A stretch of DNA of 13,207 nucleotides from MGBC131033 sp910585655 (lineage in GTDB: Bacteria; Bacillota; Clostridia; Lachnospirales; Lachnospiraceae). Positions 1-6,822 of the stretch are shown in pieces (within the stretch, counting starts at the first letter, position 1; each line of letters starts with the position of its first letter). The notes beneath the pieces were generated by a model. That model saw only the letters and a list, made by a program, of their open reading frames with translations, searched no databases and was not told the DNA's origin. A program made the position numbers and the translations under genes. Where the stretch lies: contig CATBCG010000083.1 in NCBI GenBank assembly GCA_949502025.1, positions 1 to 13,207 of the forward strand, read 5' to 3'.

Positions 1-15
1 GTGAGCAACTTGCTT

Positions 16-138
16 GTATCAGTGGCGGGATTCAATCCCCCATCTGATATGCCTCCGGCGGATGGCAGGCGTGCGGATCGGAATACTGTCAGCAAAGCTG
101 ACCCGCACGCCGCCACAAGAACGCTGGAGGCGTTCTTG
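16..138 (+). repeat. Chain of palindromes in the leader of the GH66 gene
   Basis: Four consecutive inverted repeats fill this leader. Arms 16-32 and 35-50 pair with two bulges. A short TGCC/GGCA stem lies at 50-67. A 9-bp stem GGCGTGCGG (68-76) pairs with CCGCACGCC (103-111) and encloses an inner GTCAGC-AAA-GCTGAC hairpin (88-102). A 9-bp stem CAAGAACGC (116-124) pairs with GCGTTCTTG (130-138). None is followed by a T-run, so this is not an ordinary terminator. It may be a dispersed palindromic element or a structured 5' leader. No promoter is visible before the gene, so transcription probably begins upstream of the window. Confidence 0.6.
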
Positions 139-163
139 AATGTATTGGAAGAGGAATGGTAAT

Positions 164-2110
164 ATGAAACAAAAGGGTAAGAAAGGACGCTTGGCAGCAG
201 GCTTGATAGCAGGAGGAACGGCAGCGGTAATCCTGGCGTTGCTGTTTATCGGCTACCGTCAGTTAGAAAGCAGGGACAGAGGGAGAGAAGCAGATATCAA
301 ACAGACGCTTACCATAGAGGGAACCGATAAAGCCCGCTATGCTCCGGGGGAGGAGGTAGTCTTATCCGTAACAATCTGCAATGAGGCAAAAAAGCGTGCG
401 GAACATATGCGGCTGGACGTAGAAGCTTATTTTTTAGGAGAGTCTGTCGATAGCAGCCAGGAAAGTCTGTCGCTTGAGGCAGGGGAGCGCAAATCCCTAT
501 CCTTGTCCTGGCATCCGCCAAAAGAGGATTACCGGGGATATTTGCTGGAGGTGCGATTATCCGATCAGAAAGGCAGGATTTTTGCCAGTGAGACAATAGG
601 AGTAGACGTTTCTTCCAGTTGGGTGAAATTCCCTCGTTACGGTTATGTTTGTCAGTATGGAGAGCAGGAGGAGACGGAGGAAAAAATTGCCCGGATGAAT
701 CGGTATCATATCAACGCGATAGAATATTATGACTGGCATGCCTTGCACCACGAACCTTTGCCACCTTCTGCCACCAAGGAAGCGCCTGGCGTGTGGGAGG
801 ACTGGTCAGGAAGAACGATCTATGGAGAAACCATAAAGCGTTATCTAAAAGCGGCAAAGGAGCGAAATATGATCAATATGGCTTACAACATGATCTATGC
901 AGGGACAGACAGCTTTGTGGAAACCGCAGACGGAAAACCAGGTAAGGGAGCTGCCTGGCAGCTTTTTTTCGCTCCGGAGAACGATCGGGGAAGCGGAGCC
1001 TTTTCCTTTTCTATGGGGCAATCTCCTTCCGGAAACGGCAATCTGTATTTTATGAACCCCCTAAACCCGGAATGGCAGGAGTATATTTTTTCCAAACAGA
1101 ACCAGGTTTTTGAGATATTGGAGTTTGACGGCTGGCATGGGGATACCGTAGGCGACTGGGGAAGAATGACGGATGCGTCGGGGAATCCTTTGGGAACAGA
1201 CGAGAAGGGAGAACCGATCTATGAGGTCAAGGAAACCTACCGGCAGTTTTTAAAAGAGGCGAAACAAGCGCTGGGAGAGCATTATCTTTCCTTTAACCCG
1301 GTAGGCGCGCAGGGGATAGAGCAAGCCAATACCAGCGCAGCCGACGTGTTGTATACCGAGTTTTGGCCATGGGACAACGACCGGAACGGAGTACCTTATA
1401 TAACCTATGCTTCCCTGGCGGCAGAGGTAGAACGAGCCAGAGAGGAAAGTAAGCCATACTCCTTTGACGGTAAAGGGAAATCCCTGGTAGTCAAGGCGTA
1501 TATCAACTATAACAATACCAAAGCGACGATGAATTTACCAGGCGTATTGTTATGCGACGCCGCAGTTTATGCCGCGGGCGGTTCCAGACTGGAACTGGGA
1601 AACGGAAGTCGTATGCTGCATAGGGAGTATTATCCGGATGATACGATTCCGATGGGAGAGGAATTGGAGCGGCAGATGGAGAAGCTGGCAGATTTTACGG
1701 TAGCGTATGAAAATCTGCTGCGGGACGGGCAGGAACCAGAAGAACATACTGTGGTGATAGAGGGTTATCCGACCAGCCCGGACGGGCAGTATGATACGAT
1801 CTGGACATATACCAAGACAGACGGAACTTATGAGCTGCTCCACCTGATCAATCTGCTGGGGACAGACAGTGCCTGGCGGGATGAATACGGAGAAAAACCA
1901 GCGCCGAGAGAGGCGGCAGATTTTGTCGTGAAGTATTATACAAAACGGGATATAAAAGAAGTCAGGCTGGCTTCGTTTTCAATAGAAGGTGGCAGAAGCC
2001 AGGAATTAGAATTTGAAGCAGGAGAGGATGAAACAGGGCATTATCTGATCTTCTCTGTACCGGAACTGACTTATTGGGATATGATTTATATGAGAGAAAA
2101 GGAGAGATGA
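164..2110 (+). CDS. GH66 family dextranase-like glycoside hydrolase, membrane-anchored or secreted
   Basis: This is a predicted endo-acting enzyme on alpha-1,6-glucans (dextranase, or a cyclising relative), acting outside the cell. The ATG at 164 is preferred over the ATG at 140 because GAGGAA (151-156) lies 7 bases before it; this gives 648 residues. A basic N-terminus precedes a hydrophobic segment (about 9-31) with no lipobox, so a signal anchor or signal peptide. A beta-sandwich-like region (about 45-150) precedes WVKFPRYGYV, the usual start of the GH66 barrel. Family-like motifs follow: YYDWH, MNPLNPEW, FDGWHGDTVGDWG with the putative nucleophile Asp327, and YTEFWPW with the putative acid/base Glu399. 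Their spacing of 72 residues fits the family as I recall it. A C-terminal beta-rich region ends the protein. It is compact, with no room for the CBM35 insertion of cyclising members, so a plain dextranase is more likely. The GNAT gene follows after 3 bases. Confidence 0.85.
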   Translation: MKQKGKKGRLAAGLIAGGTAAVILALLFIGYRQLESRDRGREADIKQTLTIEGTDKARYAPGEEVVLSVTICNEAKKRAEHMRLDVEAYFLGESVDSSQESLSLEAGERKSLSLSWHPPKEDYRGYLLEVRLSDQKGRIFASETIGVDVSSSWVKFPRYGYVCQYGEQEETEEKIARMNRYHINAIEYYDWHALHHEPLPPSATKEAPGVWEDWSGRTIYGETIKRYLKAAKERNMINMAYNMIYAGTDSFVETADGKPGKGAAWQLFFAPENDRGSGAFSFSMGQSPSGNGNLYFMNPLNPEWQEYIFSKQNQVFEILEFDGWHGDTVGDWGRMTDASGNPLGTDEKGEPIYEVKETYRQFLKEAKQALGEHYLSFNPVGAQGIEQANTSAADVLYTEFWPWDNDRNGVPYITYASLAAEVERAREESKPYSFDGKGKSLVVKAYINYNNTKATMNLPGVLLCDAAVYAAGGSRLELGNGSRMLHREYYPDDTIPMGEELERQMEKLADFTVAYENLLRDGQEPEEHTVVIEGYPTSPDGQYDTIWTYTKTDGTYELLHLINLLGTDSAWRDEYGEKPAPREAADFVVKYYTKRDIKEVRLASFSIEGGRSQELEFEAGEDETGHYLIFSVPELTYWDMIYMREKER

Positions 2111-2113
2111 CGA

Positions 2114-2659
2114 ATGAGATTAGCAGAGGAACGATATTCGTTAAAAGGAAAAGAGATTGTGCTTCGCAGCGCAAGATTAGACGAGGCACAGATGCTTGTG
2201 GATTATTTAAAAACCGTTACAAAAGAAACCAGGTTTTTGATGTCGGAACCTGATGAAATCACGTATACGCAGGAAGAGGAGGAACAGTTTATCAAAGATC
2301 ATAACGAGGCAAAAGACGCGCTTTTGATCGTGGCATTTGTAGACGGGGACTATGCGGGAAATTGTTCTTTTACGAGTAAAGCAGGAAGCAGACGGGCAAA
2401 GCACCGCGCCGGAGTCGGTATTGCGTTGTTTCAGAAATATACCGGGTTTGGATTAGGGAGATTGATGTTGCAAAGACTTCTACAGGAAATCAAAGCGCAG
2501 GGATTTGAACAGGCGGAACTGACGGTAGTAGGCGGCAATGAAAGAGCCTATCATCTATATGAAAGCCTGGGATTTCAAGAATGTGGTCGAATTCCCAACG
2601 CAAATAAATACGACGACGGGACTTATGCAGAGGATATTTTTATGGTGCTGCCGCTTTAA
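2114..2659 (+). CDS. GNAT family N-acetyltransferase
   Basis: This is a predicted cytoplasmic acetyl-CoA-dependent N-acetyltransferase of 181 residues, a normal GNAT length, resembling RimJ/RimL-type members. The acetyl-CoA motif is visible as HRAGVGIALFQKYTGFGLG (97-115), containing the QxxGxG-like loop. The C-terminal motif NERAYHLYESLGFQECG (142-158) is the typical GNAT beta-6/alpha-4 region. The ATG lies 3 bases after the GH66 stop, with GGAGAG (2101-2106) 7 bases upstream inside the end of the GH66 gene, so the two are probably co-transcribed and translationally coupled. The substrate cannot be inferred and its link to glucan use is unclear; it may simply be a passenger in the transcript. 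A strong terminator follows. Confidence 0.88.
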   Translation: MRLAEERYSLKGKEIVLRSARLDEAQMLVDYLKTVTKETRFLMSEPDEITYTQEEEEQFIKDHNEAKDALLIVAFVDGDYAGNCSFTSKAGSRRAKHRAGVGIALFQKYTGFGLGRLMLQRLLQEIKAQGFEQAELTVVGGNERAYHLYESLGFQECGRIPNANKYDDGTYAEDIFMVLPL

Positions 2660-2704
2660 TAACGTTACGTTGAACTATCTAATAAAATAGAAATACAAAA
2701 TAGA

Positions 2705-2740
2705 AGAGCGTATAGACAATTCATCTATACGTTCTTTTTT
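2705..2740 (+). terminator. Rho-independent terminator after the GNAT gene
   Basis: A 12-bp stem with one G-T wobble (arms 2705-2716 and 2724-2735) encloses a 7-base loop and runs into a T-tract at 2735-2740. It ends the GH66-GNAT transcript. A palindromic repeat begins immediately after its T-run. Confidence 0.9.
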
Positions 2741-2741
2741 A

Positions 2742-2875
2742 TATGATAGGAAAGTTCTCCGAACTTCCCTATCATACAAAAGCCCTCCGGGGGATGCGCA
2801 CTTCGCGCCTAAGGAAAACGTCTGCTGACGCAGACGCGCTCCGGCGCGGGAATTCCACTTTGTGGAATTCTTTCT
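2742..2875. repeat. Composite palindromic repeat, copy 1 (full-length variant)
   Basis: Its modules in order are as follows. A 16-bp hairpin with one mismatch and a TCC loop occupies 2742-2776. A GC-rich stretch contains CCCTCCGGG. A hairpin CGTCTGC-TGAC-GCAGACG lies at 2819-2836. A short CGCGCTCCGGCGCG palindrome follows. The last module is a 9-bp hairpin (2850-2858/2862-2870) followed by TTT. The final hairpin resembles a terminator. Copies 2, 3 and 4 share subsets of these modules at 2879, 10067 and 13006. The repeat can be read as short ORFs in several frames, but these are by-products of palindromic DNA. Confidence 0.85.
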
Positions 2876-2878
2876 CAT

Positions 2879-2991
2879 ATGATAGGAAAGTTCTCCGAAC
2901 TTCCCTATCATACAAAAGCCCTCCGGGCAGGATGCGCACTCGCGCGAATGGAAGATGTTGCCGTCCGGCAACCGCGCTCGTTGCTAGAATT
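2879..2991. repeat. Composite palindromic repeat, copy 2
   Basis: The first hairpin is nearly identical to copy 1 and is followed by the same CAAAAGCCCTCCGGG segment. The middle module differs: here it is GTTGCC-GTCC-GGCAAC (2957-2972), as in copy 4. The right end decays after CGCGCTCG into an unrelated GAATTC-containing tail, so the final terminator-like hairpin is lost. It lies head-to-tail directly behind copy 1. Confidence 0.85.
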
Positions 2992-3255
2992 CTGCAGGGA
3001 GGAACTTTTATTGAAACGTAGTTGCAGAGGATTAGAAGAAGGCGATATACGGCTTATATGGAACATGGGAAAATAGGAAAAACGAAACAAGAAGTTATAG
3101 AAATAGAAAAAATCCTGGTTTTAGTGGTAAAAATTACGTTGTTTACCTAAGAATTTATATAAACAACGAAGCAGTAATACGTAATACTGTTGTATATTTT
3201 ATAAAAGAAATACAAAATATAAAATAAAAAAATAGAAAAAATCACAAACAAATAC
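2992..3255. other. AT-rich intergenic region with inverted repeats upstream of the sugar ABC promoter
   Basis: No convincing gene was found between the repeats and the promoter. A 9-bp inverted repeat has arms CGTTGTTTA (3137-3145) and TAAACAACG (3160-3168). An 18-base near-palindrome centred on TACGTA lies at 3172-3189 with two mismatches. Both could be upstream regulator sites. The stretch 3190-3250 is very A-rich on this strand, which could act as an UP-like element for the promoter. Confidence 0.45.
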
Positions 3256-3284
3256 TTGACATAGAACGAAAAAGCGAGTACAAT
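3256..3284 (+). promoter_or_regulatory. Consensus sigma-A promoter of the sugar ABC operon
   Basis: The -35 box TTGACA (3256-3261) and -10 box TACAAT (3279-3284) are separated by exactly 17 bases, close to the ideal vegetative promoter. Transcription would start near 3291, leaving about 100 bases of untranslated leader before the binding-protein gene. Confidence 0.85.
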
Positions 3285-3360
3285 CAAAGCGTAACAAAAG
3301 AGCGTAAATAAAATAAGTTACGTAAATTATTACGCTTTGAACGAGAAAAAATTACGTAAC
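3285..3360 (+). promoter_or_regulatory. Cluster of CGTAA/TTACG inverted repeats, putative operators in the leader
   Basis: A perfect 10-bp inverted repeat CAAAGCGTAA (3285-3294) and TTACGCTTTG (3330-3339) flanks the start of transcription. A second pair, GTTACGTAA (3317-3325) and TTACGTAAC (3352-3360), is interleaved with it. A further GCGTAA lies at 3302-3307. Palindromes with a central CG are typical of LacI-family operators, and a LacI-type regulator is encoded at 8972. Binding here would block initiation or elongation. Which protein binds is inferred. The pairs could also form alternative hairpins in the transcript. Confidence 0.5.
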
Positions 3361-3389
3361 AAAATAAATTCCAGGAGGAGGAATCAGTT

Positions 3390-4742
3390 ATGAAACGAAG
3401 CATGGGAAAATGCTTAGCATTGATTATGGCGCTAACAATGCTATTTTCCTTAGCAGCCTGCAGTTCAGGCGGAAAGGAACCAAAGAAGGATGACACACAG
3501 CCTACAAACACAGGCGGGGATACGGCAAAGGGAGACGAAGGAGAAGCGCCGGATACGGCGGGAGATAGCGGTCTGACCTATGACGGGGATGAGGTAACGA
3601 TTACTTATTGGCATACGCACGGGGATGCCGAAGAGAAAGTATTAAAAGAAGAAATCGTACCGGAATTTGAGAAACAGTTTCCAAAGATCCATGTTAAGCT
3701 GGTTCGTATGCCGTACGACGGCTTAAAGCAGCAGATTATCCAGGGTGTTTCCAGTGGTACAGCGCCGGATTTGATGCGGATGGATATTATCTGGATTTCC
3801 GAATTTGCTAAGATGGGGGCATTGGTTCCGGTAGACGATTTACCAGGGTTTGCAGAGCTGAAAGACCAATTTTTTGAGGGACCTTTAAGCACGAATTATT
3901 ACGATGGAAAGTATTACGGCGTGCCGTTAAATACGAACTGTCTGGGTGGCTGTTGGAGTAAGACGTTATTGGATCAACTTCAAATTTCCGAATTGCCGAC
4001 TACTTATGACGAGGTACTGGCTTTAAAGGATAAGCTGGGAGAAGGACAGTATTTATTTTCTGCAGAAGGCGCCAATACCTGGGCGCTGGCTCCTCTGTTT
4101 TATTCTCTGGGCGGACACTATACCAACGAGGACTTTACAAAGGCGACCGGCTATATGAACAGCGACGCCAGTGTAAAAGCGTTAGAGACGATTGTAAAAT
4201 GGTACGACGAAGGTATTTTAGGACCTGCTACGATGGGCGGAAAACCGGATGTAGCAAACGGTCTGTTCCGTGGAAATTATCTGTTTAGTTATCAGGGACC
4301 ATGGTTCTATACCAACAATAAAGAGGAAGATATTGCAAAAGTACAGTCCGGAATGCTTCCGGCAGGCGACGGCGGTTCCGTTACTGTAGTCGGCGGCGAG
4401 GATCTTTGTATGTTCAGCAGTGGAAAGAACCAGGAAGCAAGTTGGGTATTTGCCCGTTTCCTCTTAGGCGAATTTGCGCAGAAAGCGCAGGCGTTAGGCG
4501 GCGGACGTTTGATTCCGACGATCAAAGAATACGCGAACTCGGAAGAGGTTATGGCGGTAGAAAACATGGACGTATACGTACAGCAGTTAGAGACAGCCGT
4601 ATCCAGAACTCCGCATCCGAACTGGGAAAAGATGTCGGATAAGTTGAACAAATTGTTTGAAAGCTGCCTGCGTCATGAGGCAGAACCAAAAGCGGCGTTA
4701 GATAAGCTGGCAGGAGAAGCAGACGCTTTATTGGCAGAATAA
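3390..4742 (+). CDS. Extracellular sugar-binding lipoprotein of an ABC transporter (family 1 solute-binding protein)
   Basis: This 450-residue protein captures a sugar or oligosaccharide outside the membrane for the permeases encoded next. A lipoprotein signal peptide ends in LAAC with the lipidated Cys24. A charged, low-complexity linker follows (about 25-65). The mature domain starts at EVTITYWHTHGDAEEKVLKE, the usual first strand and helix of this family. Other family-like parts are SSGTAPDLMRMDIIWISEFAKMGALVPVDD and VVGGEDLCMFSSGKNQEASWVFARFLL. The ribosome site AGGAGG (3373-3378) is strong and well placed. The substrate is probably an isomalto- or other gluco-oligosaccharide, inferred from the GH66 gene upstream. 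The gene is first in its operon, and the hairpin after it would favour higher expression than the permeases. Confidence 0.92.
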   Translation: MKRSMGKCLALIMALTMLFSLAACSSGGKEPKKDDTQPTNTGGDTAKGDEGEAPDTAGDSGLTYDGDEVTITYWHTHGDAEEKVLKEEIVPEFEKQFPKIHVKLVRMPYDGLKQQIIQGVSSGTAPDLMRMDIIWISEFAKMGALVPVDDLPGFAELKDQFFEGPLSTNYYDGKYYGVPLNTNCLGGCWSKTLLDQLQISELPTTYDEVLALKDKLGEGQYLFSAEGANTWALAPLFYSLGGHYTNEDFTKATGYMNSDASVKALETIVKWYDEGILGPATMGGKPDVANGLFRGNYLFSYQGPWFYTNNKEEDIAKVQSGMLPAGDGGSVTVVGGEDLCMFSSGKNQEASWVFARFLLGEFAQKAQALGGGRLIPTIKEYANSEEVMAVENMDVYVQQLETAVSRTPHPNWEKMSDKLNKLFESCLRHEAEPKAALDKLAGEADALLAE

Positions 4743-4773
4743 TAACGCTACGAAAAAGAGCTAGGGATAAAGC

Positions 4774-4815
4774 GGCGTGCAACTGAAATCCAAACAAGAT
4801 AAAACTTTGCACGCC
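4774..4815 (+). promoter_or_regulatory. Intercistronic hairpin between binding protein and permease genes
   Basis: Arms GGCGTGCAA (4774-4782) and TTGCACGCC (4807-4815) form a perfect 9-bp stem with a 24-base AT-rich loop and no T-run. Such hairpins commonly protect the 3' end of the binding-protein mRNA and lower expression of the permeases. The GGCGTGC/GCACGCC core also occurs in the leader of the GH66 gene (68-111). Confidence 0.55.
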
Positions 4816-4844
4816 TGCTCGCTGGCTTGGAATGGAGGTTGCCT

Positions 4845-5783
4845 GTGAAAAAAGATTCGTTGGCGGTACGGTTTCGAAAGGGTTTGCGTCAATGGCTGGC
4901 GGTACTGCCGTTTCTTTCTGTGGGATTGGTCTTGTTTGTCGTATTTGTCCTTTATCCGCAGCTAAAGAATATTTATATTGCCTTTTCGGATTACAGCATT
5001 ATGCCAGGCTCGGAAAATCCGTTTGTCGGCTTTGAAAATTTCAAACGGGCGTTTACCGGAATCAAAGAGCATGGATCGGATGCGTATTATTTTTGGATTG
5101 CCTTTCGGAATAACTTGTTGGCTGTTCTAGTGACGGTACCAGGGCAGATGGTGCTGGGTCTGTTGGTAGCGGTGATGATACATAACCTGAAATTCGGCAA
5201 AAACATTTATAAAATTATTTTTTATATTGCGGTTATTTGCGATTGGGTTGTGGTGGCAAATATTTTTGATTACATTTTCCAGCCGGATAACGGAAGCTTG
5301 GTCAATTTTATTCTGATGAAGCTGCATATTTTAAAGGAGCCGTTAGCCTGGTTAAAGGAAACCTGGACAGGAAACTGGGTCATTTGGATTTTCAGTATCT
5401 GGAAAGGGTTTGGCTGGGTCATGATCATCTATACGGCGGCTCTGCAGGGGATTTCCAAGGATATGTATGAGGCGGCGACAATCGACGGAGCTTCGTCGGT
5501 AGAAAAGTTTTTCTATATTACGCTGCCAAGCGTACGCGGGACGACTTTTTACTTGTTAATCAACCTGATCAACGGGGCGATGAACATTTTTATTCAGGTC
5601 TTCCTGTTGACCAAGGGGGATCCGGTCGGAACGACAGACGTTATGATGAACTACATTTATACCAGGGCATTCAGCTACTTTGAATTCGGTTATGCGGCTG
5701 CCTGCGGTCTGATGATGGGTATTTTTGTATTTACTACCGCGATGTGCCTCAAGCGCTTCCTGCGCTACGGGCAGGATACGTGA
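4845..5783 (+). CDS. Sugar ABC transporter permease, MalF/UgpA type
   Basis: This is one of two membrane subunits forming the sugar channel. The GTG at 4845 is chosen because GGAGG (4834-4838) lies 6 bases upstream; a TTG at 4827 in the same frame has no ribosome site. The resulting 312 residues begin with a basic segment and a first membrane helix (about 16-37). Several further hydrophobic helices follow. The EAA loop that contacts the ATPase reads YEAATIDGASSVEKFFYITLP (about 208-228), with the conserved EAA...G and final P. The second permease gene begins 16 bases after the stop. No ATPase gene lies nearby, so a shared MsmK/MsmX-type ATPase is the expected partner (family knowledge). Confidence 0.92.
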   Translation: MKKDSLAVRFRKGLRQWLAVLPFLSVGLVLFVVFVLYPQLKNIYIAFSDYSIMPGSENPFVGFENFKRAFTGIKEHGSDAYYFWIAFRNNLLAVLVTVPGQMVLGLLVAVMIHNLKFGKNIYKIIFYIAVICDWVVVANIFDYIFQPDNGSLVNFILMKLHILKEPLAWLKETWTGNWVIWIFSIWKGFGWVMIIYTAALQGISKDMYEAATIDGASSVEKFFYITLPSVRGTTFYLLINLINGAMNIFIQVFLLTKGDPVGTTDVMMNYIYTRAFSYFEFGYAAACGLMMGIFVFTTAMCLKRFLRYGQDT

Positions 5784-5799
5784 AAGGAGGGGCGGCATT

Positions 5800-6639
5800 A
5801 TGAAAAAGAGCAGAACGGCTGCCCAGATCGTGATTCATGTTATTTTGATTTTGCTGGCAGTGATCTGTCTGACGCCGTTTTTATCCATGATATCTTCTTC
5901 CTTTATGGATATCAGAGGCGTCTTGCCGGACATACCGGTCATTTTCCCGAAACTGCCATTGTTCGTGGAAAATTATGCAAAGGTCTGGACGGCAAACAAC
6001 TTTTCCCGTTATTTTTTAAACACTCTGGTTATTTCGGTAGGCGGGCTGGTGGTCAACGTAGTTATTTCGGTTTCTATGGCTTACAGCTTTGCCCGATTTA
6101 AATTTCCAGGGCGGGAAGCAATTTTTAACATATTTTTACTAACAATGATGGTTCCGGCACAATTAGCCTTGATTTCTCAATATACCGTATTAAACGGACT
6201 CAAGCTGATTGATAACTATGCGGGTGTGCTGCTGCTTTGGGGCGGTACCTGCGTAGCGGGTAACACCTTCTTCTACCGTGGATTTTTTGAAAGCGTTCCG
6301 AAGGAATTAGAAGAATCCATGTTTTTGGACGGCGCATCCCGCTTCCAGGTATTGACGCACTGCATCATTCCGCTTTGCAAACCAGCCATCGGAACCTCGG
6401 CGATTTTTGCCTTCAACGGCTACTGGAGTGATTTATTCAACATTTTGACCTTTATCAAAACCGAGGAAAAACGGACGCTTTCCGTAGCCTTGCAGTTATT
6501 CCGCGGACAGCATACAACCGAATACGGTCTCATGTTCGCCGCCTCGGTCATCGTTATCATTCCAGTCATCGTCATTTTTATCATTTTCCAAAAACAATTC
6601 ATGCGCCAGGGGCTGATGGAAGGCGCAGTAAAAGGATAA
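5800..6639 (+). CDS. Sugar ABC transporter permease, MalG/UgpE type
   Basis: This is the second membrane subunit of the sugar importer, 279 residues, normal for MalG-like proteins. The ATG at 5800 has AGGAGG (5785-5790) 9 bases before it, directly after the previous stop. An N-terminal membrane helix (about 9-29) is followed by the extracytoplasmic loop typical of this family. The core helices contain FLNTLVISVGG and MMVPAQLALISQY. The EAA motif is EESMFLDGASRFQVLTHCIIP (171-191), where Ser and Met replace the two alanines of the canonical EAA. It pairs with the preceding permease. Confidence 0.92.
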   Translation: MKKSRTAAQIVIHVILILLAVICLTPFLSMISSSFMDIRGVLPDIPVIFPKLPLFVENYAKVWTANNFSRYFLNTLVISVGGLVVNVVISVSMAYSFARFKFPGREAIFNIFLLTMMVPAQLALISQYTVLNGLKLIDNYAGVLLLWGGTCVAGNTFFYRGFFESVPKELEESMFLDGASRFQVLTHCIIPLCKPAIGTSAIFAFNGYWSDLFNILTFIKTEEKRTLSVALQLFRGQHTTEYGLMFAASVIVIIPVIVIFIIFQKQFMRQGLMEGAVKG

Positions 6640-6675
6640 CAGCCCTCAAACGGAACTAAGCCCATCTTGTATGGA

Positions 6676-6811
6676 CTCAAAACAGCTTCGTAATGGAAGC
6701 CCCCTGGGAGGAAATACTGACGCGTTTCTTTGCGGCAGGATTTCTCTCCCGTCTAAAGGGGGGCTGAAATGAAGAAGCGGAACTCAAAATAAAAGAGACG
6801 GAACTCAAAAT
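6676..6811 (+). repeat. Duplicated structured element, copy A, upstream of the ThuA-like gene
   Basis: A long imperfect hairpin spans 6698-6765. The outer stem AGCCCCC (6698-6704) pairs with GGGGGCT (6759-6765). The middle stem GGGAGGAAAT (6706-6715) pairs with 6740-6750 with one bulge. The inner stem CTG-A-CGC (6717-6723) pairs with GCG-G-CAG (6732-6738), closing an 8-base loop. The right flank GGAACTCAAAAT is present twice (around 6779 and 6800). The matching copy B lies at 7638-7752. There is no T-run, so it is not a simple terminator. It could be a cis-acting RNA, an RNA processing or stabilising site, or a small palindromic mobile repeat. Confidence 0.8.
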
Positions 6812-6822
6812 AGGAGAAAAAT

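Noticed and set aside
2850..2873. Second full terminator in repeat copy 1
   Set aside because: The hairpin is good, but only three T residues follow, and transcription is already ended by the terminator at 2705-2740; it is described as a repeat module instead.
2743..3090. Several overlapping short ORFs, on both strands, including peptides starting MIGKFSELPYH
   Set aside because: They are readings of the palindromic repeat copies; the same peptide recurs wherever the repeat occurs and on both strands, and none has a convincing ribosome site.
3285..3298. CcpA-type cre site at the ABC promoter
   Set aside because: Only about 11 of 14 positions fit the cre consensus and the mismatches fall in conserved outer positions; the perfect inverted repeat there is better explained by a LacI-type operator.
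4827..5035. TTG start at 4827 for the first permease and an alternative ATG frame at 4832
   Set aside because: GGAGG at 4834-4838 fits the GTG at 4845; the ATG frame at 4832 gives only 67 residues with no family features.
6698..6765. Known sugar riboswitch or T-box upstream of the ThuA-like gene
   Set aside because: No T-box sequence, terminator/antiterminator pair or recognised aptamer core was seen; the element is left as an unassigned structured repeat.
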